Positions 43,780 through 52,798 of a DNA stretch of 64,000 nt are shown here, one piece after another. Source of the DNA: Pirellula sp. (lineage in GTDB: Bacteria > Planctomycetota > Planctomycetia > Pirellulales > Lacipirellulaceae); the NCBI GenBank assembly GCA_013822725.1, contig PNKX01000003.1, positions 186,001 to 250,000 on the forward strand, given 5' to 3'. The position numbers were made by a program, and so were the translations under genes. The number at the start of each line of letters is the position of its first letter. Position 1 is the stretch's first letter. The notes under the pieces are model-generated. The model saw nothing but the letters and a program-made list of their open reading frames with translations, had not been told where the DNA came from and ran no database searches.

Positions 43780-45399
43780 ATGTACTTCCGCGAAAACCCC
43801 GTCCTGCAGCGCGAATTGATTTCAAACCTGCGCATGACGCGCGGGTTCTTGCTGCTGTTCGCGTACGTCGCTGGCCTCGGGATGCTCGTCTACGCCGCGT
43901 GGCCGGCGAATCAGACGCTTGATTTGGCTCGGCCCGAGGAAGCGCAGAAGCTGGTCAATCTCTTCTTCTTCGGCCAATACATTCTCGTTTCGCTAATGAC
44001 CCCCAGCTTTGCGGCGGGGGCGATCACCGGCGAGCGGGAGCGTGAGAGCTACGAGATGCTGCTGGCCAGCCCCTTGCGGCCGGGGGCGATCGTGCTCGGG
44101 AAACTGTTGGCGTCGCTCACGCCGCTCGCGGAGTTGATGATCTGCTCGCTGCCGATCGTGATGCTTTGCTTGCCGTTGGGAGGGGTGTCGCTGTACGAAG
44201 TGCTCGTCGCGTACGTGGCGATGATCTGCTCGGTGGGGCTGTTCGGGATGATCAGCCTCTGGTGCAGCAGCTTCTTTCAGCGAACGAGTGCGTCGCTGGT
44301 GGCGTCGTATATGCTCATCCTGCCGCTGGCGATGGCGGGGGTGTTGGTGTGGCGGGCGCTGCAGCAGGCGGCCGAGCTGCGAATCATGGTCGTGTTGGCG
44401 ATCGTGCCGATTGCTTGCCTTTCCGTCGGGGCGCTGCTGTGGGCCGACGTTTGTCGGCGGCTGATCAAGCCGCCCGATCTGGGAAGCGGCGGCAAGCAGG
44501 CGATCGATCTGGAGACCGAAGCGAAGGAAGCGGTCGGGCTCTACATCGAGCGCGATCAGTTCCCCGATCGGCTCTTCGCGCCGCCGAAGCGGACGACCTT
44601 TCTCGAAGACGACGCGAATCCGATCTACGACAAGGAGATGCGGAGCGAGATCTTCAGCCAGGGCACTCTCATGCTGCGACTGGTCATCCAGATCAGCATG
44701 GGCCTGGCGCTGCCGGTGATGGCGGTGTGCCTGTTCATGCAGCGGCAGTTGGCGCCGTGGTACATCGCGTATGTGCTGCTGTTTAACCTGCTCGTGGGTC
44801 CCGTCTTCTCGGCCGACAGTCTCACCAGCGAGCGCGAGCGGTCGACGCTCGATCTGCTGCTGACGACGCTCATCACGCCCTGGCAGATGCTGTGGGGGAA
44901 GCTGCTGTCGGGGCTGCGGGTGTCGAGCGTGCTGACTTCTTTCCTGCTGTGGCCGGTGTTCCTCGCCTGCTTGATGCCGGTCGGGTTCTGGCCCAATATG
45001 CTGACGATGCTCGCCTTCTTCCTGATCGTCGGGTTGACGGCGGTGACGACGGCGATCACGGCGCTCTTCTGTTCGACGGTGTTTAAGAAATCGTCGAGCA
45101 GTCTGATGTGCAGTTACCTGGTACTGGCAACGATGTTCCTGGCCCCGGTGGCGGCGAACATTTTTGTGCAGACGTTTGCCGCTGCTTCGGGAGCGGCGGG
45201 CGTGGTGACGGTGCTGCAGGCGATCAGTCCGTTTGCGGCGGCGTTCAACCTGCCGCTGACGCTCGACGAATGGAACAACGCGAATCAGATCGACGTTCGG
45301 ATCTTCTGGGGCTTCCTGGCGTTCACGGCCCTCTACAACGGCGGGCTGATGCTGCTGATGACGCAGCTGTTCAAAGTTCGCTGGCGGGTGTCGGAGTAA
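43780..45399 (+). CDS. ABC-2 type transporter permease (two-half form)
   Basis: A protein of 539 residues and a paralogue of the permease at 816-2603. The N-terminus (YFRENPVLQRELISNLRMTR) and the paired cytoplasmic motifs (GERERESYEMLLASPLRPGA near 85 and SERERSTLDLLLTTLITPWQ near 350) mark the two halves. Each half has about six hydrophobic helices. No adjacent ATPase gene is present, so the complex must use a subunit from elsewhere. Substrate unknown. Start ATG 43780. Confidence 0.82.
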   Translation: MYFRENPVLQRELISNLRMTRGFLLLFAYVAGLGMLVYAAWPANQTLDLARPEEAQKLVNLFFFGQYILVSLMTPSFAAGAITGERERESYEMLLASPLRPGAIVLGKLLASLTPLAELMICSLPIVMLCLPLGGVSLYEVLVAYVAMICSVGLFGMISLWCSSFFQRTSASLVASYMLILPLAMAGVLVWRALQQAAELRIMVVLAIVPIACLSVGALLWADVCRRLIKPPDLGSGGKQAIDLETEAKEAVGLYIERDQFPDRLFAPPKRTTFLEDDANPIYDKEMRSEIFSQGTLMLRLVIQISMGLALPVMAVCLFMQRQLAPWYIAYVLLFNLLVGPVFSADSLTSERERSTLDLLLTTLITPWQMLWGKLLSGLRVSSVLTSFLLWPVFLACLMPVGFWPNMLTMLAFFLIVGLTAVTTAITALFCSTVFKKSSSSLMCSYLVLATMFLAPVAANIFVQTFAAASGAAGVVTVLQAISPFAAAFNLPLTLDEWNNANQIDVRIFWGFLAFTALYNGGLMLLMTQLFKVRWRVSE

Positions 45400-45451
45400 T
45401 GTGGACGCCTTGGCGAAATCTGTTTCGAGACGCAGAAGGATTAGGGAAGGG

Positions 45452-45522
45452 GAAGGAACACTAATCTTCGCTAATCCGCGCTAATTCGGATTAGTGAAGA
45501 TTAGCGCAGATTAGTGTTCTTG
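45452..45522. repeat. Long palindrome of AACACTAATCTTCGC units
   Basis: The left arm AACACTAATCTTCGCTAATC pairs with the right arm GATTAGCGCAGATTAGTGTT; the centre CGCTAATTCGGATTAG is itself palindromic. The right arm ends eight bases before the yaaA start codon. Confidence 0.8.
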
Positions 45523-45528
45523 TTATTC

Positions 45529-46317
45529 ATGTTGATTCTGATTTCCCCCGCGAAGACGCTCGATCTCACGCCGCAAGCGCCGTATGCTGGGACGAAGCCG
45601 CAGTTTCTGACGCAGGCGAATCGCTTGGCGAAGCTCGCCAAGACGCTGCCGCCGGCGAAGCTCGCGAAGTTGATGAGCATCAGCCCGCAACTGGCTGAGA
45701 AGACGCACGGTTACTTTGCGAGTTGGAAAGCGAAATACGACGCGGCCGGCGCCAAGGAAGCGGTCTTTGCCTTCCGGGGCGACGTTTATCTGGGGCTCGA
45801 AGCCTGGACGTTGGGCGAGGCGGATCTGGCGTTCGCGCAAGACCACTTGCGGATTTTGTCGGGCCTCTACGGCGTCTTGCGGCCGCTCGATCTGATCCAG
45901 CCTTATCGTTTGGAGATGAGCATCAAGCTGGCGGGCGACTATGGCAAAGATCTCTACGCTCATTGGGGTGATACGATCGCCAAGACGCTGACCAAGGAAG
46001 CCAAACGGCACGATGACTCGACGATTGTGAATCTGGCGTCGCAGGAGTATTTCGCCGTCGCCGATCGCACTGCCCTCAAGCCGCGCGTGATCACGCCGTC
46101 GTTCCACGAGAAGCACAACGGCAAGTTCACGGTGATCAGCTTTTTCGCGAAGAAGGCGCGGGGCATGATGGCTCGCCACTTGATCGAAACGCACGCTGAG
46201 TCGCCGGCGGCGATCAAGACGTTTCGCGCCGGCGGGTATCGGTTCAACGCCGATTTGTCGACGGACGACGAACCGGCGTTTACGCGAGATAAACCGCCAG
46301 CCGTGGGAGTCGCTTGA
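45529..46317 (+). CDS. yaaA: Peroxide stress protein YaaA (UPF0246)
   Basis: A protein of 262 residues. It begins MLILISPAKTLDL and has the family blocks AVFAFRGDVYLGLEAWTLGE, ILSGLYGVLRPLDLIQPYRL (then EM), STIVNLASQEYF and TVISFFAKKARGMMARHLIE. In E. coli the family lowers intracellular free iron during peroxide stress and binds DNA. Start ATG 45529 gives the usual N-terminus; no ribosome site is visible because a palindrome occupies the space just upstream. No stress genes lie next to it. Confidence 0.9.
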   Translation: MLILISPAKTLDLTPQAPYAGTKPQFLTQANRLAKLAKTLPPAKLAKLMSISPQLAEKTHGYFASWKAKYDAAGAKEAVFAFRGDVYLGLEAWTLGEADLAFAQDHLRILSGLYGVLRPLDLIQPYRLEMSIKLAGDYGKDLYAHWGDTIAKTLTKEAKRHDDSTIVNLASQEYFAVADRTALKPRVITPSFHEKHNGKFTVISFFAKKARGMMARHLIETHAESPAAIKTFRAGGYRFNADLSTDDEPAFTRDKPPAVGVA

Positions 46318-46351
46318 CGCTCCGCGGATAGGTATGCGATGATCGCCGTAT

Positions 46352-47614
46352 ATGCCCGCCGACGCACCCACGCCGCCCGCCCCGACGCAGGACGAACTCG
46401 ACCTGCTGCATTACCAGTCCCGCATTGATCGGCCGATTCCGCCGAAAATCCCGGAATTCTGCCGCGACGAGCGGCTGCGGCACGTCATCTTCAGCCGGCA
46501 ATTCTCGGCCGACATGCTCGAAGACTTGGCCGGGACGGCGGACAAAATCCGCTCGCTGTCGAAGGCGCGTTCGGGGCAGGACTTCTTGATCAACCTGCTC
46601 CACCACAAGCGGGCGATGCTCTACTTCACGCAGCCGTCGACGCGGACGTTTCTCAGCTTCATGGCGGCGTGCCAGATCTTGGGGATCACCTGCAATGAAG
46701 TCCGCGATGCGTCGACGTCTTCCGAAACGAAGGGGGAGACGCGGTTCGATTCGATTCGGATGTTCAGCAGTTACTTTGATCTGATCATCATGCGGAGTCC
46801 GGTGGCGCGACTGGCCGAGGCGTGCGCGTACCTGATGAACGACTTGTCGACGAGCGGCAATCGGAGCGTGCCGATCCTCAATGCGGGGTCGGGGGCCGAT
46901 CAGCATCCGACGCAGGCGCTGCTCGACATTTACACGCTGCAGCGATCGTTCCAGTTCACCAGTCCCAAAGATTCGCCGCTGGGAACGCGCTACGAGGAGA
47001 TCCGCCGCGAGCATCCGGCGGTGACGCGCGGGCTCTCGCACAAAGTCTATGGCTTCTGCGGCGACATTGGCCGTGGCCGGACGGTGCGCTCGCTGGCGGA
47101 GTTACTCGCCGGGTACGAAGGGGTGACGCTGGCGTTCGTGGCGCCGAATCATCCGACGCTGTCGCTCGGCGACGACCTCCGCGAGCGGCTGCTGGCGCGT
47201 GGCGTGCGGATCTTTGAAGTCGATTCTCTGGAGGCGCCGATCGATGGCAAGCCGTTGATCGAACAGGTCGACGCCCTCTACATGACGCGGATCCAAAAAG
47301 AGCACAACGTCGCGGCGGACGAGGCGTCGTTCGCGGCGATTGACTTTGATCGCTACAAGCTAAATCGCGGACTCGTCGCGCGGATGAAAAGCTACGCGCC
47401 GATTCTCCACCCGTTTCCGCGCGACCAGCACTTTGGCGAGATTCCGCCTGAAATTGACGCCGATCCGCGGGCGATGTACTTTCGGCAGGCCCGTAATGGG
47501 ATGTGGATTCGGGCGGCGCTCTTGGCGCATGTGTTCAACGTCGATCACCAGATCTCGCGGTTCTACCACGAGCAATTTGGGGCGTGGGAGCCGACCGGGC
47601 TGCAGCGGGTCTAG
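46352..47614 (+). CDS. pyrB: Aspartate carbamoyltransferase (PyrB family), long form
   Basis: A protein of 420 residues, about 100 longer than E. coli PyrB because of an N-terminal extension of about 45 residues and an insert near 200-225. The carbamoyl-phosphate motif is QPSTRTFLSF near 95; the 80s-loop region reads STSSETKGET (about 122); HPTQALLDIYT is near 187; and the aspartate-loop equivalent is HPFPRDQHFGEI near 354. These favour aspartate over ornithine. It would make carbamoyl aspartate in pyrimidine synthesis. No pyrI or other pyr gene is adjacent. Confidence 0.85.
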   Translation: MPADAPTPPAPTQDELDLLHYQSRIDRPIPPKIPEFCRDERLRHVIFSRQFSADMLEDLAGTADKIRSLSKARSGQDFLINLLHHKRAMLYFTQPSTRTFLSFMAACQILGITCNEVRDASTSSETKGETRFDSIRMFSSYFDLIIMRSPVARLAEACAYLMNDLSTSGNRSVPILNAGSGADQHPTQALLDIYTLQRSFQFTSPKDSPLGTRYEEIRREHPAVTRGLSHKVYGFCGDIGRGRTVRSLAELLAGYEGVTLAFVAPNHPTLSLGDDLRERLLARGVRIFEVDSLEAPIDGKPLIEQVDALYMTRIQKEHNVAADEASFAAIDFDRYKLNRGLVARMKSYAPILHPFPRDQHFGEIPPEIDADPRAMYFRQARNGMWIRAALLAHVFNVDHQISRFYHEQFGAWEPTGLQRV

Positions 47615-47631
47615 CGCGGCGCCGTTGATTT

Positions 47632-47850
47632 GAACCACGACGGCACAACGGGCATGACCAAGGGTGGCACGCCCTAAGGTACTCCGCAGGGCGTGGCGAA
47701 CTCGCTGAAAACGCAACCACGCCCTTTCGGAGTACCTCCAGGGCGTGCCACCCGAGACGCGATGAACACGCGTCGCTCTTCATCTGCGTTTATTTGCGTT
47801 CATCGGCGGTTCCTCGCTTTTTCGCCGTGTCGTCGTGGTTCAATTCTTAG
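47632..47850. repeat. Nested palindrome between pyrB and the NYN gene
   Basis: The outer arms TTGAACCACGACGGCACAAC and GTGTCGTCGTGGTTCAA enclose inner arms GGTGGCACGCCCTAAGGTAC and GGAGTACCTCCAGGGCGTGC. A further unit (GCGTTCATCGGCGGTTCC) near 47796 belongs to the family at 52421 and 57777. No gene is supported in the interval. Confidence 0.75.
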
Positions 47851-47862
47851 TAGCCTATCGTT

Positions 47863-48573
47863 ATGGCCCTGCTCATCGACGGTTACAACCTGCTCCATGT
47901 GACCGCAATCGTCGGCCATGGCGGGCTGCGCGGGTCGCGTGAAGGACTGCTTCGCTTTCTGGCGTCGGCGATTGAACCCCGCGAACGGCCGCAGACGACG
48001 ATCGTGTTCGACGCCGCCGAGGCCCCGCCGAATTTGCCGCGGACGATTGTCTTCGAAGAAATGACGATTCATTTTTCGTCGGAGTACGACAACGCCGACG
48101 AATTGATTGAGGAGTTGATCGAGGCTCACAGCGTGCCGAAGTCGCTGCTGGTGGTGTCGAGCGATCACCGCTTGCAGCGGGCGGCGCGACGGCGGAAGGC
48201 GCCGTTCGTCGACAGCGACGTCTGGTTCGCCGACGCGCTGCGACGCCGGGCCGCGAGTCGCCGGCCGGCGCCGGTCGTGGCGCGACCGACGGGAAATCTC
48301 TCAACAGAAGAGATCGACTATTGGCTTTCCGAGTTCGGGGACGTGGGAGAGATTGAAGTTCCGCCGCCTCCCAGGCGGGCCGCTCCCAAGCCGAAACCGG
48401 CGACGAGTGACAAACAGCCGCTGACGAATCAAAAGGCGACGGAATCACCGCCCGCCAAGAAAAAGGCGCCTAAGCGGAAGCGGGCGTCGAAGAAACCACC
48501 TCACGAGGGGGGGAATTTGTCGAATCCTTTTCCGCCGGGGTATGGGGAGGATTTGCTAGGCGGAGATTCGTAG
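47863..48573 (+). CDS. NYN-domain protein (YacP-like predicted ribonuclease)
   Basis: A protein of 236 residues. The NYN/PIN-like domain (about 1-140) starts MALLIDGYNLLHV, with the acidic metal-site residue Asp 6, and continues with TTIVFDAAEAPP (about 47), EYDNADELIEELI (about 74) and LLVVSSDHRLQRAARRRKAP (about 92), the standard family pattern. The tail (about 165-236) is Lys/Pro/Ala-rich and basic, suggesting RNA or ribosome contact (inference). YacP/Rae1-like proteins cut mRNA on the ribosome in Firmicutes. Start ATG 47863. Confidence 0.82.
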   Translation: MALLIDGYNLLHVTAIVGHGGLRGSREGLLRFLASAIEPRERPQTTIVFDAAEAPPNLPRTIVFEEMTIHFSSEYDNADELIEELIEAHSVPKSLLVVSSDHRLQRAARRRKAPFVDSDVWFADALRRRAASRRPAPVVARPTGNLSTEEIDYWLSEFGDVGEIEVPPPPRRAAPKPKPATSDKQPLTNQKATESPPAKKKAPKRKRASKKPPHEGGNLSNPFPPGYGEDLLGGDS

Positions 48574-48583
48574 TTCAGGAAAA

Positions 48584-48687
48584 AGATTAGGACGCGGATT
48601 TACACGGATTGGGCGGGATTGCCCGGATCAAATGCGGAATTGAATCCGCGAACATCCGTGGAATTTGTGTAAATCTGCGTCCTATTC
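48584..48687. repeat. Gene-free CGGATTT element (inverted pair)
   Basis: The left arm TTAGGACGCGGATTTACACG and right arm TTGTGTAAATCTGCGTCCTA share the core TAGGACGCGGATTT-CACGGATT with the arms around the GxxExxY gene. About 60 bases lie between them, with an inner hairpin (ATGCGGAATTGAATCCGC). No coding sequence is inside. Confidence 0.82.
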
Positions 48688-48730
48688 TTCGTCTTTTGAG
48701 GAAGCGTTCTAGCGGGTCGTTGACCCGCGG

Positions 48731-49432
48731 CTACTGGGGGAGCGTGATCGTGAAAGTGGCGCCGTCGGTTGATGGGGAGTCGACCGAGAGGCTGCCGCCG
48801 TGGAGCGTGATGATCCGCCACGCTTTGGAGAGGCCGAAGCCGAGGCCGCGGCCGGCTTCGCGGCCGGAGTAGAAGGGGTCGAAGATATGAGGGCGGACCT
48901 CGGGGGGAATGCCGGGGCCGTTGTCTGCAATTTGCAGGAGTGCTCCGCCGTCTGACGATTGGCGTACGGCGATTTGAATCATGCCGTCGCGTCCGAGGGC
49001 GTTCATCGAGTTCGCGACCAGCGCGTGGACGGCGACGGCGAGTTGCGTCGCGTCCGCGTCGACCGACGGCGTTTGATCGTCGACGACGATGCTCAGTTCG
49101 ATGCTACGTCGCTCGCACTCCGCCGCTAAGCCGCTAGCGACTTGGCGGACCAACTGGGTCAGGTCGAGCCGTTGCCGCTGAAGCTGCGGCGGCCGGGCGA
49201 ACAGCATCAGGTCGCTAATCATCTCGTGGGCCCGGAGGGCTTGGAGATGAATCGCCTCGAGCGTGCGCCGTCGTTCGGGATCGCATTCCTCGCGCAGCAG
49301 CGACTGTACGCGGGCCGAGATATTGGCCAACGGATTGTTGATCTCGTGGCTGGCGCCGTAGGCCAGCTCTTTCATCGCATCGAGCTTCGCTTGCTCAAGG
49401 CGAATGTCAAAGCTGGCGTCGGGATCGGCCAT
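48731..49432 (-). CDS. Soluble histidine kinase
   Basis: A protein of 233 residues consisting of little more than a kinase core: the phospho-acceptor His 29 in AYGASHEINNPLANIS, and an ATPase domain (about 120-230) with N box VHALVANSMNALGRDG, DNGPGI, FDPFYSGREAGRGLGFGLS. There is no membrane helix and no sensor domain; the first 20 residues are a short acidic lead. It lies nine bases downstream of the HTH-receiver regulator gene, so the two form an operon. The TAG stop lies in a single GTAGCCG repeat arm at 48712-48736. Confidence 0.85.
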   Translation of the reverse strand: MADPDASFDIRLEQAKLDAMKELAYGASHEINNPLANISARVQSLLREECDPERRRTLEAIHLQALRAHEMISDLMLFARPPQLQRQRLDLTQLVRQVASGLAAECERRSIELSIVVDDQTPSVDADATQLAVAVHALVANSMNALGRDGMIQIAVRQSSDGGALLQIADNGPGIPPEVRPHIFDPFYSGREAGRGLGFGLSKAWRIITLHGGSLSVDSPSTDGATFTITLPQ

Positions 49433-49441
49433 GCGCGGTCG

Positions 49442-50023
49442 TTACTTAATGCCGACCGTCTCCACGTCGAGCAACTGGCAGACGCGCGTCACGAGCTGAT
49501 CGACGTCGAACGGCTTCTTCATGAACTCGTCGGCGCCAGCGTCGCGGAGTTCTTGAATCTTCTCCTGCTCGACCATGCCCGAGATGCAGATGATGCGGAC
49601 ATCGTCCATCGTCGCATCGCTGCGGACGAGGTTGCAGACCTCTTTGCCATTGATATCGGGGAGCATCACGTCGAGGACCACTAGGTCGGGGCGGAACTCC
49701 TTGATCAGCATGCCGGCGCCGAAGCCGTTGTTGACGCTGCGGAGGTCGAAACGACCGTCGCGGTTGAGCGCGTCGACGATCAGTTCCACCAAATCTTCAT
49801 CGTCGTCGACGACGAGGACTTTCCGCTTGCCGCTATCGAGGGCGTCGGTCGGAATGCCGTTGTCCCGCATGAAGGAGTAGAGCTGCTCGCGCGGGATGCG
49901 ACGGAAGCGGCTGCCGGGGACGCGGAATCCCTTGAGCTGCCCCGAGTCGAAGCAGCGAATGATCGTCTGCTGACTGACCTTGCAAATCTTCGCGGCTTCG
50001 CCGGTCGTGAACACAGTCTTCAT
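49442..50023 (-). CDS. Response regulator with N-terminal excisionase-type HTH
   Basis: A protein of 193 residues. The N-terminal domain (about 1-55) is a MerR/excisionase-like winged helix (TTGEAAKICKVSQQTIIRCF then DSGQLKGFRVPGSRFRRI). The receiver domain (about 67-188) has DDDED at 73-77, the phospho-acceptor Asp 118 in VVLDVMLPDING, and the conserved Lys in FMKKPFD. The order HTH then receiver is the reverse of the common arrangement. It probably acts as a DNA-binding regulator controlled by the kinase encoded just downstream. A strong sigma-70-type promoter lies about 300 bases upstream. Confidence 0.88.
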   Translation of the reverse strand: MKTVFTTGEAAKICKVSQQTIIRCFDSGQLKGFRVPGSRFRRIPREQLYSFMRDNGIPTDALDSGKRKVLVVDDDEDLVELIVDALNRDGRFDLRSVNNGFGAGMLIKEFRPDLVVLDVMLPDINGKEVCNLVRSDATMDDVRIICISGMVEQEKIQELRDAGADEFMKKPFDVDQLVTRVCQLLDVETVGIK

Positions 50024-50508
50024 GGTCGAACCACCTCTCTCCTTAGCCGTGGTTGGGTCATGGCCCGCGGGCCAGTGACTTGTATTGAAGGCGAGCGCGA
50101 ACGGACGGTAACGCTTCAGTTAACCCCGTCTAACGTCCTTGCCGACCGATGTCTGTCGCGTCGAATCTCCTCGCGGCGCCGCTGGAGACCCCGTGGTGTC
50201 CCGGAGTTCCCCGTGATGCGTAGTCGCCTGAAGTTCCGACCGCCGACTCAAAGGTGCGAGGCTATTTAGACGGCAACGTCATCCATGCCTGCCGAAGTTT
50301 CCTGGATTGCCAACTGGGGGAATTATAACGGCCGCGCAGGCTGAGTCAACATTGATTGAAACGATGCAAACTAAATACCTGTAATCACTTACGTCATAGT
50401 GACGGGAAAATCGGCATTCGACCGTGGTCAGTGGTCCGTGGTCAGTTGCGGGGATTGGGAGTCGTTTTTTCGCAACTGACGACTGACCAGGTAACCCTGA
50501 CAAACCAG
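50024..50508. other. Long leader and promoter region of the HTH-receiver operon
   Basis: 485 bases between two minus-strand genes. A near-consensus sigma-70 promoter (50322-50349) would give a leader of about 290 bases before the regulator gene. A short open frame (ATG at 50286, six codons) lies within it. An inverted repeat near 50415-50490 (GTCAGTTGCG / CGCAACTGACGAC) lies downstream of mnmG and may serve as its terminator. No riboswitch class was recognised. Confidence 0.5.
50322..50349 (-). promoter_or_regulatory. Sigma-70-type promoter of the HTH-receiver/kinase operon
   Basis: The minus strand reads TTGACT-N16-TATAAT, five of six and six of six consensus matches with near-ideal spacing. 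Start of transcription would be near 50315. Confidence 0.65.
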
Positions 50509-52344
50509 CTAGCGAGTCAACCCTTTGCCTTCGAGATGGATCATCACCAACGCGATGTCGGCCGGCGTGATGCCGGTGACGCGGCTCGCTTGCGAGAGAT
50601 CGACCGGACGGATGCGTCCAAGTTTCTCGCGCGCTTCGGCGCGGAGATGGACGATGCGGCCGTAATCGAAGCTCGCCGGGATCCGCTTGGCGGCGAGGCG
50701 GCGCTGACGTGCGACGTCGACCTCTTGGCGAGAAACGTAGCCGGCGTACTTCAGGTCGACGAGAACTTGGCTGGCGACGTCGTCAGGAACGTCGGCGAGT
50801 TCAGGCAGGATCGGAACGAGATCGGCCCACTCGATTTCAGGTCGGCGCAGTCGTTGGGCTAGCGACAGACCATCACGCCGCGTGGTTTCGAGGAGGCGGG
50901 CAATCCGCGTAATCTCGGCGCACTTGGCTTCGAGCCGCGCGAAGCGATCGTCACCGACGAGTCCCACCTGGCGAGCCAGCGGCGTGAGCCGCCGGTCGGC
51001 GTTGTCTTGCCGCAACAGCAAGCGGTATTCAGCCCGGCTGGTGAACATGCGATAGGGTTCATCAACGCCGCGGGTAACGAGGTCGTCGATCAGCACGCCG
51101 ATGTAGGCCTGATCGCGGGTGAGGATGAGCGGTTCGCGTCCTTTCAATTTCAACGCGGCATTGGCGCCTGCCATCAACCCTTGGGCGGCCGCCTCTTCGT
51201 AGCCAGTGGTCCCATTGATTTGACCAGCAAAATAGAGCCCAGCGACCTGCTTCGATTCGAGGCTCGGCTGCAGCTGATCGGGCGGGGCGTAGTCGTATTC
51301 CACCGCGTAGCCGTAGCGCATGATCTCGGCACGTTCGAGCCCGGGGATCATGCGGAACATGGCGTCCTGCACGTCGCGCGGCAAGCTGGTGGAGACGCCG
51401 TTGACGTAGACTTCCCGCGTGTTGCGCCCTTCAGGCTCGAGAAATAGCTGGTGCCGTGATTTGTCGGCGAAACGCACGACCTTGTCTTCGATCGACGGGC
51501 AGTAGCGCGGACCGCTGGAGTTGATCTGCCCGCTGTACATCGGGGCCCGTTCGAGGTTGGCTCGAATCAGTTCGTGGACGCGTTCGTTCGTGTAGGTGCT
51601 GTAGCAGGGGAGTTGCTCCAGTTCGAGTCGATCGGTGAGGTATGAGAAAGGTTGTGGATGATCGTCGCCTGGTTGCAACTCCATCTGGGCGAAGTCGATC
51701 GTGCGGCCGTTCAAGCGGGGCGGCGTGCCGGTCTTGAAGCGTTTGAGCTGAACGCCGAACCGCGTGAGCGCGGCGCTGATGCCGCCGGTCGTCCCTTCAC
51801 CGCCACGGCCGCCGGGGGTCTTGGCCTCGCCGGTGTGCATGAGGGCTTGCAGAAACGTGCCGGTGGTGAGGACGACGGCCCGAGCGTGGTAGATCGCATC
51901 GCCACGGACGCGGACGCCGGTGATGCGTGGAGATTCGCCAGCTGCATCGTCAGTCAGGATGTCTTCCACGACTTCTTGTCGGAGCGACAGATTCTCCTGC
52001 TCTTCGCAGAGCCGCTTCACTTCGGCCTGATACAGTTTTTTGTCGGCCTGAGCACGCGGGCTGTGCATGGCCGGGCCCTTACGGCGATTGAGCAACCGGA
52101 ACTGGATGCCGGTGGCGTCGATCACCCGCCCCATGGCGCCGCCGAGGGCATCAAGTTCGCGGACAATCTGCCCCTTACCGAGGCCGCCGATCGCCGGGTT
52201 GCAGCTCATTTGGCCGACGGTGTCGCAGTTGGTCGTCAGCAAAGCGGTGCGGGCGCCCAACCGCGCCGCTGCGAGGGCCGCTTCGGTCCCGGCGTGGCCG
52301 GCGCCGATCACCAGGACGTCGAATTCGTACTCACTTTTTGCCAT
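50509..52344 (-). CDS. mnmG: tRNA uridine-5-carboxymethylaminomethyl modification enzyme MnmG (GidA)
   Basis: A protein of 611 residues, typical length. The FAD-binding Rossmann motif is [20 protein letters not shown] (12-31), followed by the family signature [20 protein letters not shown] and [23 protein letters not shown] and the late [20 protein letters not shown] are also diagnostic. With MnmE it modifies U34 of certain tRNAs. mnmE is not in the window. Start ATG 52344. Confidence 0.96.
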   Translation of the reverse strand: MAKSEYEFDVLVIGAGHAGTEAALAAARLGARTALLTTNCDTVGQMSCNPAIGGLGKGQIVRELDALGGAMGRVIDATGIQFRLLNRRKGPAMHSPRAQADKKLYQAEVKRLCEEQENLSLRQEVVEDILTDDAAGESPRITGVRVRGDAIYHARAVVLTTGTFLQALMHTGEAKTPGGRGGEGTTGGISAALTRFGVQLKRFKTGTPPRLNGRTIDFAQMELQPGDDHPQPFSYLTDRLELEQLPCYSTYTNERVHELIRANLERAPMYSGQINSSGPRYCPSIEDKVVRFADKSRHQLFLEPEGRNTREVYVNGVSTSLPRDVQDAMFRMIPGLERAEIMRYGYAVEYDYAPPDQLQPSLESKQVAGLYFAGQINGTTGYEEAAAQGLMAGANAALKLKGREPLILTRDQAYIGVLIDDLVTRGVDEPYRMFTSRAEYRLLLRQDNADRRLTPLARQVGLVGDDRFARLEAKCAEITRIARLLETTRRDGLSLAQRLRRPEIEWADLVPILPELADVPDDVASQVLVDLKYAGYVSRQEVDVARQRRLAAKRIPASFDYGRIVHLRAEAREKLGRIRPVDLSQASRVTGITPADIALVMIHLEGKGLTR

Positions 52345-52798
52345 TCCCCCAAATTAGCCCAGCGCCGGCGGTAAGCCTAGCGGCGACTGTAACCGCCAAA
52401 GTGAAGCGCAAATCTGTTCGGATTTAACCGCCAAGGACGCCAAGAGCGCCAAGGAAAGGCAAGGGTTTGGAACCGCCGATGAACGCGAATGAACGCCGAT
52501 GGGAAGAATTGAATTGTTTTATCTGCGTCTATCTGCGTTCATCGGCGGTTCCAATTTCTTTTCTTGGCGTCCTTGGCGGTTAGTTCTTCGAACTTGCTCT
52601 TGCCGAGCCCTGCCAGCAAAACCAGGCCAATAATTGCCCATCTGTAACGAAAACCTGTCGGACGACGCTTCACCTGCTTGAACCGCCGCCGGGCTGCCTC
52701 CGTATCGCAGGTTGGGTTTGGGCGCCCTGGCGGCTAGAATCCGTCCGTACCCGAAACGCGAGCAGGCCGTTCGCAAGGGATCTTGGGAGAATATCGAC
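52345..52798. other. Divergent intergenic region carrying a nested palindrome
   Basis: This 454-base gap separates mnmG from the alpha/beta-hydrolase gene. The central 164 bases are the nested palindrome at 52421-52584. The rest holds no recognisable promoter or gene. A GGGAGA ribosome site precedes the hydrolase ATG at 52799. Confidence 0.5.
52421..52584. repeat. Nested palindrome, ACCGCCAAGGACGCC / ACCGCCGATGAACGC type (copy 1)
   Basis: The outer arms TTTAACCGCCAAGGACGCC and GGCGTCCTTGGCGGTTA enclose inner arms GGAACCGCCGATGAACGCG and TGCGTTCATCGGCGGTTCC around a loop containing GAATTGAATTG. Copy 2 is at 57777-57948. Confidence 0.88.

Noticed and set aside
43616..43825. A 69-codon minus-strand frame between argG and the ABC permease
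   Set aside because: It runs through the palindrome array and overlaps the permease start; nothing supports translation.
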